Shown here one piece after another: positions 12,601 to 25,208 of a stretch of DNA of 64,000 nt. This DNA comes from Pohlia nutans (lineage: Eukaryota > Streptophyta > Bryopsida > Bryales > Mniaceae). The stretch covers positions 37,353,811 through 37,417,810 of the forward strand of contig CM040085.1 in assembly GCA_022496805.1 (NCBI GenBank), written 5' to 3'. The notes below the pieces were generated by a model. It worked only from the letters and a program-made list of their open reading frames with translations. It ran no database searches and was not told the DNA's origin. The translations under genes were made by a program, and so were the position numbers. Every line of letters starts with the position of its first letter. Position 1 is the first letter of the stretch.

Positions 12601-15600
12601 GCAGACCTTCTATGTACATTTTTCAGGTTAACTAGTGACGTCATTTACACCAGGTAGGTCATTTCAATCTCAGGCATATTGTCTTACCAAATTTTCAGCC
12701 GAACTATTTCCTTCACTTCCACATCATTTTTGTGATCAAGGTGACCTTTGGCCGTATTTGACCGCTCGGTGTTTCACTCGAACAGACTCTCAATTCTTCT
12801 TCAAGCACTTCTGACAATATCGTCGCCAGTGGTTGTCAAACATCTTCAGGTACCTACTCCAGCTGCTTTTACACAATTCCACTGCCTCATCTTCAAATAT
12901 TTGTTTACTGGAAATCGGTCTCGTCTCATCTCTGCTGCGAACTGTTCGTAGTCTGGAGGACCTAGGATTTATGGTTTTATAAAGACCAATTCGATTGATT
13001 GTAGTGTGGAAATCATAATTTGATATCAGTGAAGAATATTGCATGTGTTGGTCAAAAAATAAATAGAATTGGACAAAAGAGTCTCTAAATGACATACTCA
13101 AATCTGCTTAAAAACCATGAGGTTCCATTTGGGTCTTCTGGTCATTTGGGGGTTAAGGTGTGGGTTTTGGGACTAGTGGTTTTCCGAAGCTGAAATCTAC
13201 TGACTATTTCGCTTGAATGCAGAGTGTTTGCCTGGGTCGATGTGTGCTCCTGTTGCACTTAAATACAGCAGTATTCTCGACGAAGCCACATCTCCGGTTG
13301 TTGAGCTGTAGCCAGGTCTTTTTCTTGATGAAGGGAAACTATGAAGCCAGGAAGCTGCTCATGTCTGTGTTACCTCAGGTAAGCGCACAACTTACTTAGT
13401 TTCCCACTCACCCATTATTCCTCTAAGCCAGTCTAAAATACATTTATTCTCAGAATCCTTTTGATTTCCTGGTAACTTTTAACCGTCTGCCAAATTTGAT
13501 TCGCTGGTTGAACTTGAATATCTTAGCACACTAAAGGCAAAATTACAGTGGATGCATGTCATTGGTCTGTTACAGCCAGTTGATACCACATCAGACAAAC
13601 AGCAAGAAAGATTGAGAGTTCCTTTTTTCATTCAGGCATGCATAAGACATCCTATGTTCTACAATGCAGAAGGCACTATTGCTTGGAAGTCCATGGAATG
13701 GGGAAAAAGAAGCAATTTTATTTATTATTCATGCAATTGTGGAAGTGGTGTTGCTGTAGTGTGGGAACGCCCTGATATCAAGTTGCTAATGGTGGTCAAT
13801 GGATTTGTCGTTTAGGGCGTGATGAACTTGTACTCCACTAAATTGACTGAGATGGATGACAAGGTGAACTCTACTGTGCTCGATCTCACGCTATCAGTTT
13901 CTTCAAGTTTCACCAGCTGTTGGCTTGACACTGTACTGACTACGGTATGGGTTTGGATGTGTAGAAGGAGCTCATAGACGACTTTTCTGCATGGAAGGAC
14001 ACCATAGATTTGCTCCACAGTGGAAGCGTTGAGACCCCACTTCTTGTATGGAATGACATCAAGCGTGCGGAGCTTCGAAAGGTTAGATCCATGATATGCA
14101 TTTAGATGATTTTGTTAATGTGTGTTAGATTAGTATAAATGTACCTGCAAATACACGCTTTATCTTTTTGTCAGTAGTGTTACGAAATTCAGTGGTCACC
14201 AGGTGCGGTTAGAACAGAAGGTCACTTAGAATTTGGATATCACTCATTTGCTCGTTGAAGATGTTTAAAGCTTTTTAAAGTGCGGCCAAAATCTTCTACA
14301 ACGTGTAGCTTTTGTTGTTTTGAATAACATTGTCCTTCCTGTCCTAACCATCTTTTGTGTGATTTGGCTGTTATTATGCACACTACAACATTGTCCTCTC
14401 TGAATAAGAGGAGGGAGGGATTTCCAACCATTGTTCATTTCTAATCACCTTTGGTGTGATCTTGCTTTGTGTATTGTGCATAGTTTCTTCGGGATGAAAT
14501 GGAGGAGTATTATGCGGCCTTGGAAACAACTGACGATATATGGTACAACGCGGCAGATGTTCATCTTGCATACTCCACTGCCAGCGAAGGAGGAGGTCAG
14601 TTTCGCAATGTTGCAATCTCCAACTTTCAACAGTGTCTTCCATGCTACTTGTCTAGCCAAATGTATTTCTTAGTTTACATGGCCTACAGTTTATTCAAGG
14701 CTCTGGTACTAATCCTTTGATCAGAATCTGGATCGTCACATATAGATATGGGTTGCCATGACCTGCAGGGTCAGTTGTTAGAGGCGTTCACCTTGAGCTT
14801 CTTGTTGACCATCAACCCCCTGTGTATAGTCCTTACAGCTCTTTCTGGAAGGTAAGTATAATTGGACAACACACTTGCATATGCATAATCTTAAAGATCT
14901 GAAATGTGAACTTTGTCTTAAAGGTTAGAAACGTGAACTTTGTCTGCAATATAAATAACTATGTTGTTTAGTTCAGATTTACTCCGTAGTATTTATCAGA
15001 GATAATATTCAGAAAATATATATGTTTTTGGGTTTGCTAAATATCATATGCCTATTTTGTGAAACAGCTTGGAGACCCGACGTCTTTATTTCAGTCAGTG
15101 TACCAAGCCATGCTTCTGGGCTTCACGCCCTTGTTTGGCAGCAATAATCTACCTGAAATCGATCTCCGCTTAGCCGTGCATGTCTTGACCTGGATCTACG
15201 AACGTCATACAGATGATGTTCTCTCTTGCATGGATGCATTAAATGTCATCGAGGTAATTCATCCACCCTTAGTTTAAAGCCTTTGAATTCGTTGGAGGTG
15301 CGCCTTTTTCTGCCTTATTATACTATTTCACCTATCCAACCTTCACTATTACATACATTGTGCTTCTGACATGTTAAGTAAAACTAGAGGGGGTAGATGG
15401 CTGTCCCACCCCTTTCCCAATATCTTTGATGACCGATTTTATTCAAAAACCACTTGATAAGAATTTGCGCTTAATGTGCACCTTTAATGTTGTATTCGGT
15501 TTCAAAGTATAGTTTGTTTCTCCTAGTTTAGTCTTCGTTTTGAGGCTTAGTTCTTCCTGGTCTATAATATCGGGTTGAAATCTTTAATGAAGGGTGGTCG

Positions 15601-18600
15601 GGGTTTGAATGTGTGGCACAGACAGTGGTTGGGATGCTGCGGGAAGTGATTGATAGTGAGCATGAGGTTTTTGTATTCAAGCTGATCATTTTCCTGCTGG
15701 CCACATTGGAAAGGGGCAGTCGAGAGAACGTAGTACGTTTTATTCACGCCGGTGGAGCTGCTGTTTTGGCCTCTTTAATGGTGTTATCTGCAGAGAAGGT
15801 AACTTCTCCTTTGCGCATGTCATCTCTATGAATGTGAAAAAAGTGGATGCATTTTATTTGATTTTATATAACAGGGTCATCAGTAAAATTGAAAATAGAG
15901 TACTTCAAGAACTTTTACTGAAAGACATCATAAAGAGGCAATGACTGGATTGCATCATAGGAAGATCACCCCTGTATCTGAAACAGTATAGTTTTACTGA
16001 AGAATCTGTTGTATTTGCATTTCTTATTGGGCTTAAGATGTTTTTATTTATTTTTCTTTTCTTGACAGTGTGCCCTTTTCTGGTTTTTTCTTGCAGAGTT
16101 GTAAGATTAAGACGGAATTTGAAAGCGATGGCTGGACAAGCAAGGGTGCTTTATCGCAGGGTCAATATGAAATCCTCAACTATGTGGGCTCTGACGGAAG
16201 TGCAAGGATGGTGAGGGTTCCGTCCGTCATGGCACGAGGCGTTTCCGGGAAATCCGCCACGGATGGCAGCTTGGATGCCAAAGATGGGATCAAATGGCAG
16301 GATAGGAAGGTCCCTCCTAAAATTCAGCTCGGCTTAGTCTTGGACAAACTAGAAACTATTTTGAGGTGCTTTTCCATTACTCCCAATTTGCATTTTTGAA
16401 TGTTTGGATGGATGGTTAGGAGGGAAAGAATTGGCTTTCATAAATAATTAGGTAATGTGATCGATCAGCAGGTGATTTCAACCTATGGCTACTTTAGGTT
16501 TCACAGTTTCAAGCAACAAGCTTAACCCTTAAAGGATCAAGCAGCCCGAATTGGATCTCATATTGTTTTAGCAGTTTTGAGTAGGTGCTATGTGAACTTC
16601 CTTTTCTTCAAATTTGTTTGGCTTTTGACCAACATATGCACTGTTCTTCACTGATTCCAGCGATACAAAATTCTGTCTCATATAAATTATATATTTTCAC
16701 AATACGATCAATTGAATTTGTCATTTTAATAACATGAATCCTAGGGGTTAAGATATTTCATTGTCTTTACAACACGTTATAACGCATTTAAGATAACAAG
16801 TGTCCAATTCATCTCAAATGTATTTAGCATGCCATTTAGGGGCCCCATGTAAGCGCTACCTCTTCATGCTCATTCTTGTTACTGAACTAGTATAAAGTTG
16901 ACTTGAATAAAAATGATTTTTCCACCAATGAAGGTATCGGGTTTCTTCTTACCACAAGCGTGTAGGCTAGATTTCAGATACTTGATCTTCAAGGTTTTGA
17001 ACAGAAACCTATGAGCTCACTGGATACATTTTGTGGCGTGGTATCACAGACTATCTGGTGATCTCGTTAGCAATAAACAGTACTTTCCACCATCGGCTGC
17101 TGTGTTGATCCTATCTAAGAAAGAGACTCTATGTCAACTGGTGCAAGTTCTACTACGGCTCAAGTCACCTGAATTCGGCAGGTATATATAGAACTCTTCT
17201 GATTTTGTGAATTTCTAAACCCAAAATGTTAGGCTTGCAGATGATTTCTTTTTGGGCATTCTTTTGCCTGCTGCACTGTAAGTAAGGGCTATTGTGCTCA
17301 CATGTCTTTTTCCTCTCATCATCTTTTTGTAGCCTACAATTTGAGCTTGCCTACTAGCCTTCTGTTTCCTTCGATTTCCTTCTGTTTCCTTCTGTTTCCA
17401 TCGTCTGAATATTTTACTGACTTAACTTCATGGTCAGGGTTTTAGAGATTATTTCGACTATTGCGAGGGAAAACAAAAGTGCCATGACGAAGCTGTACTC
17501 ACTTGGTGCTTTTGAGATCCTTCTATGGAAATTCCTTGCCGGGGACATTGTTGATTCCGAGAAAGATTTGATCTGCAAATTCTTGTTGCAATGCCATGTA
17601 GAGCAGGTATTCAGCTGCCATTTGTAATCTTCTGAGTAAACGTCAATGCTGTTTGTCATATTTCTAGGTCTTCAAATACAGCCAATCAACATCTCTCTGA
17701 AATATTACCATTTGGTTTCATGTACTTAATGCCTGTCTCTGTCTGACTCTTTATCTAATTCTACTTATTTGATTTTGTTTGTGAGTGATGCATACTTGTG
17801 TAACTTAAAATATCTAGTTGGAAGTGCTAGTAATTTTATCTTCTTGTATATAATTGAACGTTTTATAACTTCACTTGTATGTGTACACGTTGGTGGGCAG
17901 GATCCTGGGACGATGCTTTCAAGCACTGATATTGACCTGTCTCCTTGCAACTTTAGTGCACTTCGGCTGTACTTACCTGATGGACTTATTTTGAGGCTTA
18001 TGTCTGAGGTATGAACATTAATTCATGCTACCTATTACATTCTGTTCTTTCAATTGTACCGCAGCATTCTTTACCAGGCTAGATATGTCCTTTGCTTTTA
18101 ATAAACTAGTGGAAAATATGCTTGGGTGCAGGATATGGATTCATACAAAGTCTTTGCAACAGTGTTGGACACTGAAGAAGATGCACCTGATATTATCTGG
18201 AACATGGACATGAGGAAACGTTTGCACGATCATCTTACATCTGAGTTGGAGGTGTATGTGAAAGCCCGTGCCAGCGATGCCAAGGCACTTTATTTGCACA
18301 CTCCTCGAGCTCCTATATACTATCCTGAGTTGGCTGGTAAGTGCAGATTTGGCTTCAATTTTATGCACTCAATGACTGGTTGCTGTTGGTAATACAGAGC
18401 TTTGTTCTTTTTTGAAGTCTCCAGTTCTAGACCAGCATATTTTGGTGAACGGTCCACATGTGACCAGTACGTCCTTTTGATACCACAGAATCTATAAATT
18501 CTCTCCAAGCAGCCCATGTAAACAGCTATCTAATCTGTTGTCAATATCGACAATATTGAAGATCAAATGTTTAAGTTGAGTTCATACGAGTAGTTAGCTA

Positions 18601-21600
18601 CTAACCTACATAACCTTTTTTTTTCTTAAAACCTTGCAGACATGGTATTCTCTGCTCCTTTCTATCTTCAGAATCTTCTTGATGAGGAACGCTATCACGG
18701 CTACCCCATCAATGACCCTGCTGGGTTCTTGGACAGCCTCATGCTGGTAAGTGGAGCCTTTGAAGTTGAGGGAGTTAGTTTTACTAACTTGCGTTTTTAT
18801 TCTTCAGCTGTAAAACGATCCACTCAAGGGACTATGTACAGTGAACGAGGGATATTGTTCTACTATGTGCATGTCCCTCAGGATCAGAGTTTACATGGAT
18901 GTTCATGGACTTCTGTAAAATGGCATTGATCGTTAGCCTTTGTGTGGTTGTTGTTAGATGTGAAGAGGATCTCTCTTTTTTTTCTTTGTGCATATATTAT
19001 GCTGGAAAGTTGAGTTGGTTTTATGGAAATTCTTTTTGTGATGTAGGATCTTCGAAAGCTGGCGAAAGCTTGGGATCTAGTGTGGTGCAAAGAGATAAAG
19101 CGGATCCAGCTCCTCCTCAAAGCTCTGGTTTTGACCTCAATCTTCTCCACTGATGATGAAACATACTAATTTTACTAAAACCCCTGTTCAATTGTTCAAG
19201 GGCATGAATGCATCACCTATTTCCGAGTGTGTTTCCTTTCACTCAATCCAGGATGATTGAGAGTGTTTTTGTATGTACAGGCATATATCATCGACCGGTT
19301 TCCGCTCACACTACCGACAGATGCAGAGTACCTGCTCATAAAAATGGCATCACCCGCATTACAGACATGCCTATCTGAGAGCGAGAGCTCAGATCTAGTC
19401 TGCATCGAGATTTTACAACACACAGTCAAGGTGCTCCGGAGAGTTGTAGCTGTGAAGACAAAAGGTGGTGACTTGCCGCAGGAATCACTCAACTTCGCAT
19501 TGGACATTTTTTTTCTCGGCACTCGGTGGAGCACCAACAACACGAGCTTCGACTTAGCACTGGCAGGCTCTGCCTCTTTATTAGAGGTCATCTCCTCGCA
19601 CCGGAATGGCAGGAAGCATCTGTGGGAAGATTTGCGGTGGCAGAAAGGCATGCAGTGGGCTCTCACCTCTGCTGTCCACGACAATACTGCATCGCCGCCT
19701 CGAGGTCTCAGCCCCGTTTCATATCATGCTTTGAACTCTCTGAAGTTCTTTGCAGGGGACTCTGACTACAGCGAGCGAATCGTTGACGAAGGATTCCATC
19801 TTCCCCTGCTTCTTCTCATTGTTCCCTTTGTTGATCCCAAGTCCGAATCAGCGATCTCCACATTGCCAATCTCTGCTGCAGATGTGCTTGGCTCTTTTGT
19901 ACGTGGGGAGAGGTCGCAGGTTAGATTACTGATCATATCTTTCTCCTTTCCTTTGCAACCTTCTGCGTGTTTGAATCTCTTCCTCTTTACTACTTAAAAT
20001 GACATCAAAAGTTATCTTTCAATCTCAGGTTAGCTCACTCGCCAAGCTCATCCCTAGACCGCTTCTTTCCTGCTTGAAAAACGACGAGGATCTCGGTCGG
20101 TTCATCAACATGGCAGGCTCGGATATTCAGAACCCGACGACCATTTGGACTGCGGATGTGCGAGCTGAGCTTCATATGCGAGCTCAGGAGCAGCTTGTGA
20201 TTGGAAACAACAGAGCGAACTGGTTGCAAACGTTCGAATATTCGTGTCTTCAGAAAGAGTTTGTGATTGGTGGTGTCTTTGTGAAGCATTTGGCATTTGG
20301 GAACTGGGAGGGAGCTGACCTTCCCGACGACTCCGTGTTTCTAGAGCTCATGATGCAGTATCTTGACAAGGAACGGAACGTCGTGAGCGTGATGGAGAAT
20401 GGGAACAATCAAACAGAGGAGTATGAAGACAAGCATGTGATCTTCTCGGAAGGCATGCAAGAGCAGGGAAATAGATCCGAGCTTGAAAAGTACGCCACAG
20501 TTTTGGTAGCAACACGGGAGGTTCTGAAATTTGCAGCGTCACATGGCAGGAACAATCTCCTGCAATGCTTCAACTTGCAGACGTTCCTGCAAACTGCGTC
20601 GATGGATCAGTGTGCGCCTGCAGTGTGGGCTGAACTCATGTTCATTTTCAAGGAGTTAGCTCATAATGAGACCACTCTCAATGCCATTCTCCTGTCGAAC
20701 TTACTCGGGTTAGCCGGGATTCGTCTCTGGGAGGCTTTGACAGAAGACAAGGGCAAAGAAGAATCCGAAGCAATTCTCCACACCACTCTTGACATGCTAC
20801 TGTTCCTGAGTGAGAATATGCCTGCCACTGTCGAATTGACGAACTATTTCGCGAACAGTGGGATCTTCTTCCCATTACTTTGCGTCTTCTGTGACGTCGA
20901 TTTACCGAGCTTGCAAAACGGGATTGTGGAGACTGGGAAGATTATCCCACGTCAGAGATTACTGGCAGCATGTATAATTGGACAACTGCTCTTGTGCTCG
21001 TGCGGGGTCAGCCAACGTGTGAGTTTTCTTGGAGAATCCGCGGAGCCGAAGGATCCATTCAGCGAGTCCAAAAAACTCAGGGTTATGACCACAGACGTGG
21101 ATGACTTGATGATGTTACTGGAGCCGGGAAACCATGAGGAGAAGCCGCTTATATTTCAAACTTTGATGTTTTTAATGCCTCTGGAGCTTCTGTCCACGCT
21201 TGCGCATAATCCCGCACGCGCCTGTAATTTGTACAAGGAGACTGTGTACAATCCAAGGTTAGTCTGGGACGACGAAACACGGCGTCGTGTTTCTCAGACA
21301 CTGACAACGGAAGCTATTCAGTTGCAAGCCTCTGTGAAAGGTCAGGTGGTTCCAGGGCTGGGCTCCTGGTCATTAGAGCTTGATGAGCCAGTTTTTACTC
21401 GGTGGATCTATGCCACTCTATCAAATGACGACAGCAAGCCTCTCTATAAAAATGCAAGAGAAGAGTCATACGTGCCTGAAATGTATTTGGGGGGATTCTT
21501 TTTGGATCAGTTTTTGAGAGTACCGGAGTACTTTTTTGGTACAATTCTTGAGCAGCGTTTTCTTCGTGAAGTGAAGAAGGCTATTGTGTTGGATATCTTT

Positions 21601-22305
21601 GCAGAAGATCCTGATTCTTTGAGGAGGGTACTCCTTGCTTTATTGTTGCTTTTCAAAGGACGACCTTATTTGTTGTCAGGGAAGTCCTACATTGACATCT
21701 TTCTGGCAGTGAACCGTCTCTTATGCTCGACGGGTGCCGAAGCGCGAATGCTTGCGCAACCAGCCATTATTTTGACTCACTCTATTGCCAACCACAAAGA
21801 CATCATCGACTGCATGGCTTCTGAGGATTTGCTGCACAGTTTGATATCCTTTCTGGACTTGGACGTCCCCAAAGAGGCTGCAGGATTTGCTGGCACCGAT
21901 CCCAGGTTGTGCAGCCTCATGCTTTTGAGGAGACTATTGAGGCTGAGTCCTTCAACTGTGGAGATCACAACAAATGCAGTGTTGCAGAAACTGGCTGGGA
22001 CTGCTCTTGATGTGGAAGGAAGTAAAGAAGTGTCGAAAGTCGCGCGAGAGTGCCTGGCTTTGATGTGTCATGACAAGCGGAAAGGGAAGGAGATCATCCA
22101 TTTTTTGGACTCGTCAGTGCATGCTGAGAGTGTCGGCTTTTGGGACATCCCTGTCGAGAGTATCTGGGACGATGTTGCTGGGTTTGAGGTTCTGCAGCAT
22201 TTTCTGCAGCATCGGTATCCGTCTGAGTGGTGGACTGGAGATGCAGTCACATCTCTCAAGTCAAGGGCGGTCCCCAATGGCATTGCTGAGGATCATGAGG
22301 ACTAA
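6677..22305 (+). CDS. RME-8/DNAJC13/GRV2-like protein lacking the J domain
   Basis: RME-8/GRV2 proteins act on endosomes, where their J domain recruits Hsc70 for clathrin and sorting-nexin remodelling. My exons, all in frame: 6677-6995, 7823-7944, 8421-8579, 8682-8765, 9282-9418, 9655-9877, 10484-10591, 10834-10903, 11192-11316, 11639-11749, 11935-12036, 12574-12653, 12786-12849, 13223-13378, 13816-13863, 13965-14081, 14484-14595, 14769-14851, 15068-15253, 15622-15798, 16097-16365, 17050-17181, 17438-17606, 17901-18008, 18132-18336, 18640-18746, 19047-19127, 19281-19919, 20029-22305. The predicted protein is about 2,189 aa (human DNAJC13 is about 2,240, Arabidopsis GRV2 about 2,550). Three PH-like repeats lie at about residues 20-105, 120-200 and 250-335. 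Four IWN-type repeats carry Trp at about 665, 1110, 1471 and 1844. No HPD or J-domain helices lie between repeats 2 and 3, and no GYF-like WxY..GP block appears near 862-951. The start is the first in-frame ATG. The splice GCTCTG|GTTTTG after exon 27 is the least certain. Family assignment is firm; function without a J domain is unknown. Confidence 0.85.
7055..7310. mobile_element. TTAA MITE in intron 1 of the RME-8-like gene
   Basis: 256 bp with ends TGAACCCCTAAGCGTCC and GGCGTTTTAGACGCTAAGGGTTTAA (quoted in part). The inverted ends are imperfect and the left TTAA has drifted to TGAA. It belongs to the TTAA element population but not clearly to subfamily E. Confidence 0.6.
7313..7625 (+). 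repeat. Irregular tandem repeat in intron 1
   Basis: The motif TCAATTTGAACAAGTGTAAG followed by GAGTTT..TGCTC recurs four times (near 7313, 7402, 7469 and 7562), spaced 67-93 bp. It is intronic and non-coding. Confidence 0.7.
9905..10131 (-). mobile_element. TTAA MITE, subfamily E (copy 2), intron 6
   Basis: Left end TTAACCAAGGATTCAT, right end GGTCGTTTAGGGGTTAA. The subfamily E blocks (TTTTATATCACTAGAATCAG, GCATGTGTTGATCAAAAG) are clear. It abuts a second, inverted copy and shares one TTAA with it at 10128-10131. Confidence 0.8.
10128..10347 (+). mobile_element. TTAA MITE, subfamily E (copy 3), intron 6
   Basis: 220 bp from TTAACCCAAGTTGTCC to TTGGTCTTTTAGAGGTTAA. It is inverted relative to the copy at 9905-10131, and both share the TTAA at their junction, as expected if one inserted at the terminal TTAA of the other. 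Confidence 0.8.
12066..12245 (-). mobile_element. Truncated TTAA MITE, subfamily E, intron 11
   Basis: It contains the subfamily blocks ATGGTTTTAAAATGACC and GCATGTGTTGCTCAAAAA in the usual order, but both termini have decayed. Confidence 0.6.
12950..13156 (-). mobile_element. TTAA MITE, subfamily E, intron 13
   Basis: The right end TCTGGTCATTTGGGGGTTAA is preserved with TTAA at 13153-13156. The left end has drifted. Internal blocks match the copies at 4978-5217 and 9905-10131. Confidence 0.65.
16522..16751 (+). mobile_element. TTAA MITE, subfamily E, intron 21
   Basis: 230 bp, opening TTAACCCTTAAAGGATC and closing ATGAATCCTAGGGGTTAA. It is complete in length and carries TTCACTGATTCCAGCGATA, the complement of the subfamily block in the minus-oriented copies. 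Confidence 0.8.
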
Positions 22306-24595
22306 GAGATTTTCACAACCACCAGCTGAGAATGACTAACTTGAATGCAGAGGTAATCAACTGTACAGACTCTACAGTACTTAATATTTGTTGTTGATAC
22401 AGTTGTCCAATTACAATGGGGTACTATTCAACCCTCCGGGAATGGACCCCATGCAAATGGGTTCCTTACCTTTGTGTTCGCAGTAAAGCAATGAGGAACG
22501 GTAATTTGACTAAAAATTAAAAACAGTTTGTACGACGAATTAGGAATGGTCTGACAGTCTGGAAGCGAGTGTTTCTTGCTCTGTTTTCTCCGTCTGAAAT
22601 CTGACAAACTCCTGTGTCTTTTAAATTCAGAACCCAAGGCCTGGAGTTATCGTTGCTTCAAGGGAGTTCATAAACGGTGTAAGGAGATCTTACTGCCGAG
22701 AATTCCTGCCAAATTTGTTTTGGGCGCAAGCTGAAGGTAAATGGCGATTCACATACACCCCCAAAGCTTTCTATTGATGGATTGTATAGGTTGAAACTCG
22801 GCGTGTATATCAGACCAGATTCGACCTGCGTCACGGATGTACTGTAAAGATCTAGAGGAGAGGAATAGGTCATCCTATCAAACACCACCAGTGCACAATT
22901 TGCACAGAGCAGCCTCATGACCATGTCATTGGGTTTGACACGTGGCTGAAATCCATGTATACTATCATTTAGAGATTCTTATACTCAACGATCTGTTGAA
23001 CTGCATAACATTCTAGAGTAGGGTTGATTGCCCGCGCTTTTCACTGTGGTTGGCAACAACTACATTTGCCTATAGTAGTTGACTGATTATCAAGAAGATC
23101 TTTGCCAAAGAATCATGTCATTGGATTCTTCCTTGAATTAGCAGATAGGCTTAAGGTGTTAGGAGCTCCTTTCAAGAATGTTATGCTTTGCAACAAATTA
23201 GGCAGGTAGGCTGTCAGTAATGATTAATTAATTAATTTATGTGTGTTGTTTCGCATCTTAGAAGTGAAAAGTATTCTTAGAGAAGGAACGCTGTGATTTC
23301 AAGTTTGGGGATGACTGCTGTATTGATTTTGGTGATTATTTCTAGTGGGAAATTCTAGCATGTTTCTTAATTATTATACAGAAGTATGTATGGCGACCTT
23401 TCAAGAAATATGGAAAACCATCTGGGTTGCAATTTGACCAAATTCTGTTGAGTGAAACCTCCAGGACTGGTGTTCTACATTGTCTCCGTCTGCATTCATT
23501 ACATTCTAGAACAGATGTAGTGGGCTACCTTGGAATCCAGGAATATAGGCCTGGATCTCTGGAATGTTCAATCAATCTCAGTGTTTTGAATACAAATGAG
23601 TTATGTTGTGTTTGATTGCATTGTCATGGTAGAGTGTCAGATCTTGTGATTCTTGCGTTGCGATTTGCAGGTTAATTACCAAATTGGGCACAATATGATT
23701 CTACTTTCTCAAAGTACACGTGTAGGATGTTGGGCGAGCAATTCTGAAATTGCCTTCTTTTGCTGGCCAGTTCTGACACCCTAGTACCATTTCAAATGAG
23801 CTCACTCTTAACTAAGCTGGCATGCACAAAGTAATCACCGATTTTAGGTGTGAGTCTAGGTTGTGAGTTCCTTTGAATGTTGAATCCAAATTCATTCTAC
23901 CATAGATTGAACCTCGAGTTTCCACACACAAGTTCTCGATTGAGGATAAAGGCATTACAGTAGTTGACACAAGATAAGGTTTTACCATCCTTTCCTTGAA
24001 GTGTCCATGATGTATCAGATGGATGTGGGGGCCATTTCTCTACTATTGTGACAAAGACTTGCATGATCGTCGTGTCAAAGATGCAAAGAATGGTAAGTAC
24101 TGAGATCGATTGCACTAAGCTCATCTGCTGTGCAGGTGGGAGATGACCTAAAGCCAAGAGAATAAGTTAATATCGGTCCATTGCAGAGTTAGACAGCTCG
24201 CTTTGGACAACCATGAAATACTGTGGAATTGGCTTGTAGCTTCACTGTTATTGTGAATCCAGCACAACCTTGTGTCCCTGACTTCATATAATGGAATGGG
24301 AGTTTTTGACTGTTGATTTGAGGGCTTGGGTGCATGCCAACTCCGAGCTGAATTGAGCTCCTATTAGTTCGTCCACCTGCCCCCGCCAGATTGGCCTCCT
24401 ACCCGATCAATATCAAAATATTTGAGTGTTCTTAGAGTATTTGAGCATATATAGTCACAAAAATTTTGTGTCGAATCCCTAATTTGATTCACCTTAGCTG
24501 GCAAAAGGACCATCTTGTCTGTCCATCCGCGCTCGAAGGTCACGTCTAGTCATCCAAATTTGCGCAATATGACAACCCCAATGTACAAATTGCAC
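22306..24595. other. Downstream and intergenic DNA, nothing firm
   Basis: The first several hundred bases probably hold the 3' UTR of the RME-8-like gene. Beyond that I see only short frames on both strands without family resemblance and no clear terminal repeats. Confidence 0.5.
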
Positions 24596-24757
24596 TACTA
24601 GGATCATACACTCATTACTACGTTTGTTAACAATATTAGGGAAATAGCTTTCGCATCATTACGGTTCCTAAATGTTGCTTAACAAGCTGTAATGTTGCTT
24701 GAGTTGCTCTCTTTCGTTGCTAATAAAGGCAGCACAGAGTGTATGATCCTAGTCGTA
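24596..24757. mobile_element. Small inverted-repeat element
   Basis: CACTACTAGGATCATACACTC on the left is mirrored by GAGTGTATGATCCTAGT on the right, enclosing about 120 bp of non-coding DNA. The size and structure are those of a MITE, and the leading CACTA suggests a CACTA-type element. A target duplication is not evident. Confidence 0.5.
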
Positions 24758-25208
24758 TTGGCATTTTATTCTTCCAAGGACCTATGGCATGAAAACTTCA
24801 ATTACTTATTGTTATGAAAGGGCTACCAGTTTACTACACGATTCACCTAAAAAATGCCCCTAAGTGTGCAATTCCATTGTGCACAATGGCTTGTGCACTG
24901 TAATGGTCATTGGCTCACCGTTCCATCCAATATGAGGTACACACAATCCCGTTGAAGAGTCAAAACTTCCAACCACACCGTTCCATCATATACTCATCAA
25001 AACTTTCTCCTAAATCGATCAACATCTTGTGATAAATTATATTTGACGTCAGGGGTACTGCACCAAACCTTCGACACCAGGACCTACAAAAATTAACAAA
25101 GTGCAGCAATATTTGCTACTCCGAATCAAACACATTCCAAGGAAACTTTAAGACTCAAGAATGGGAATCCAGGCAGCTAAAGAGAAGCAGTACCACAGTC
25201 GCCCTCCT

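Noticed and set aside
18747..19046. Possible hidden J-domain exon in intron 26 of the RME-8-like gene
   Set aside because: I read all three plus-strand frames for a His-Pro-Asp codon run or a helix II/III pattern and found none. The 300-bp intron has normal borders.
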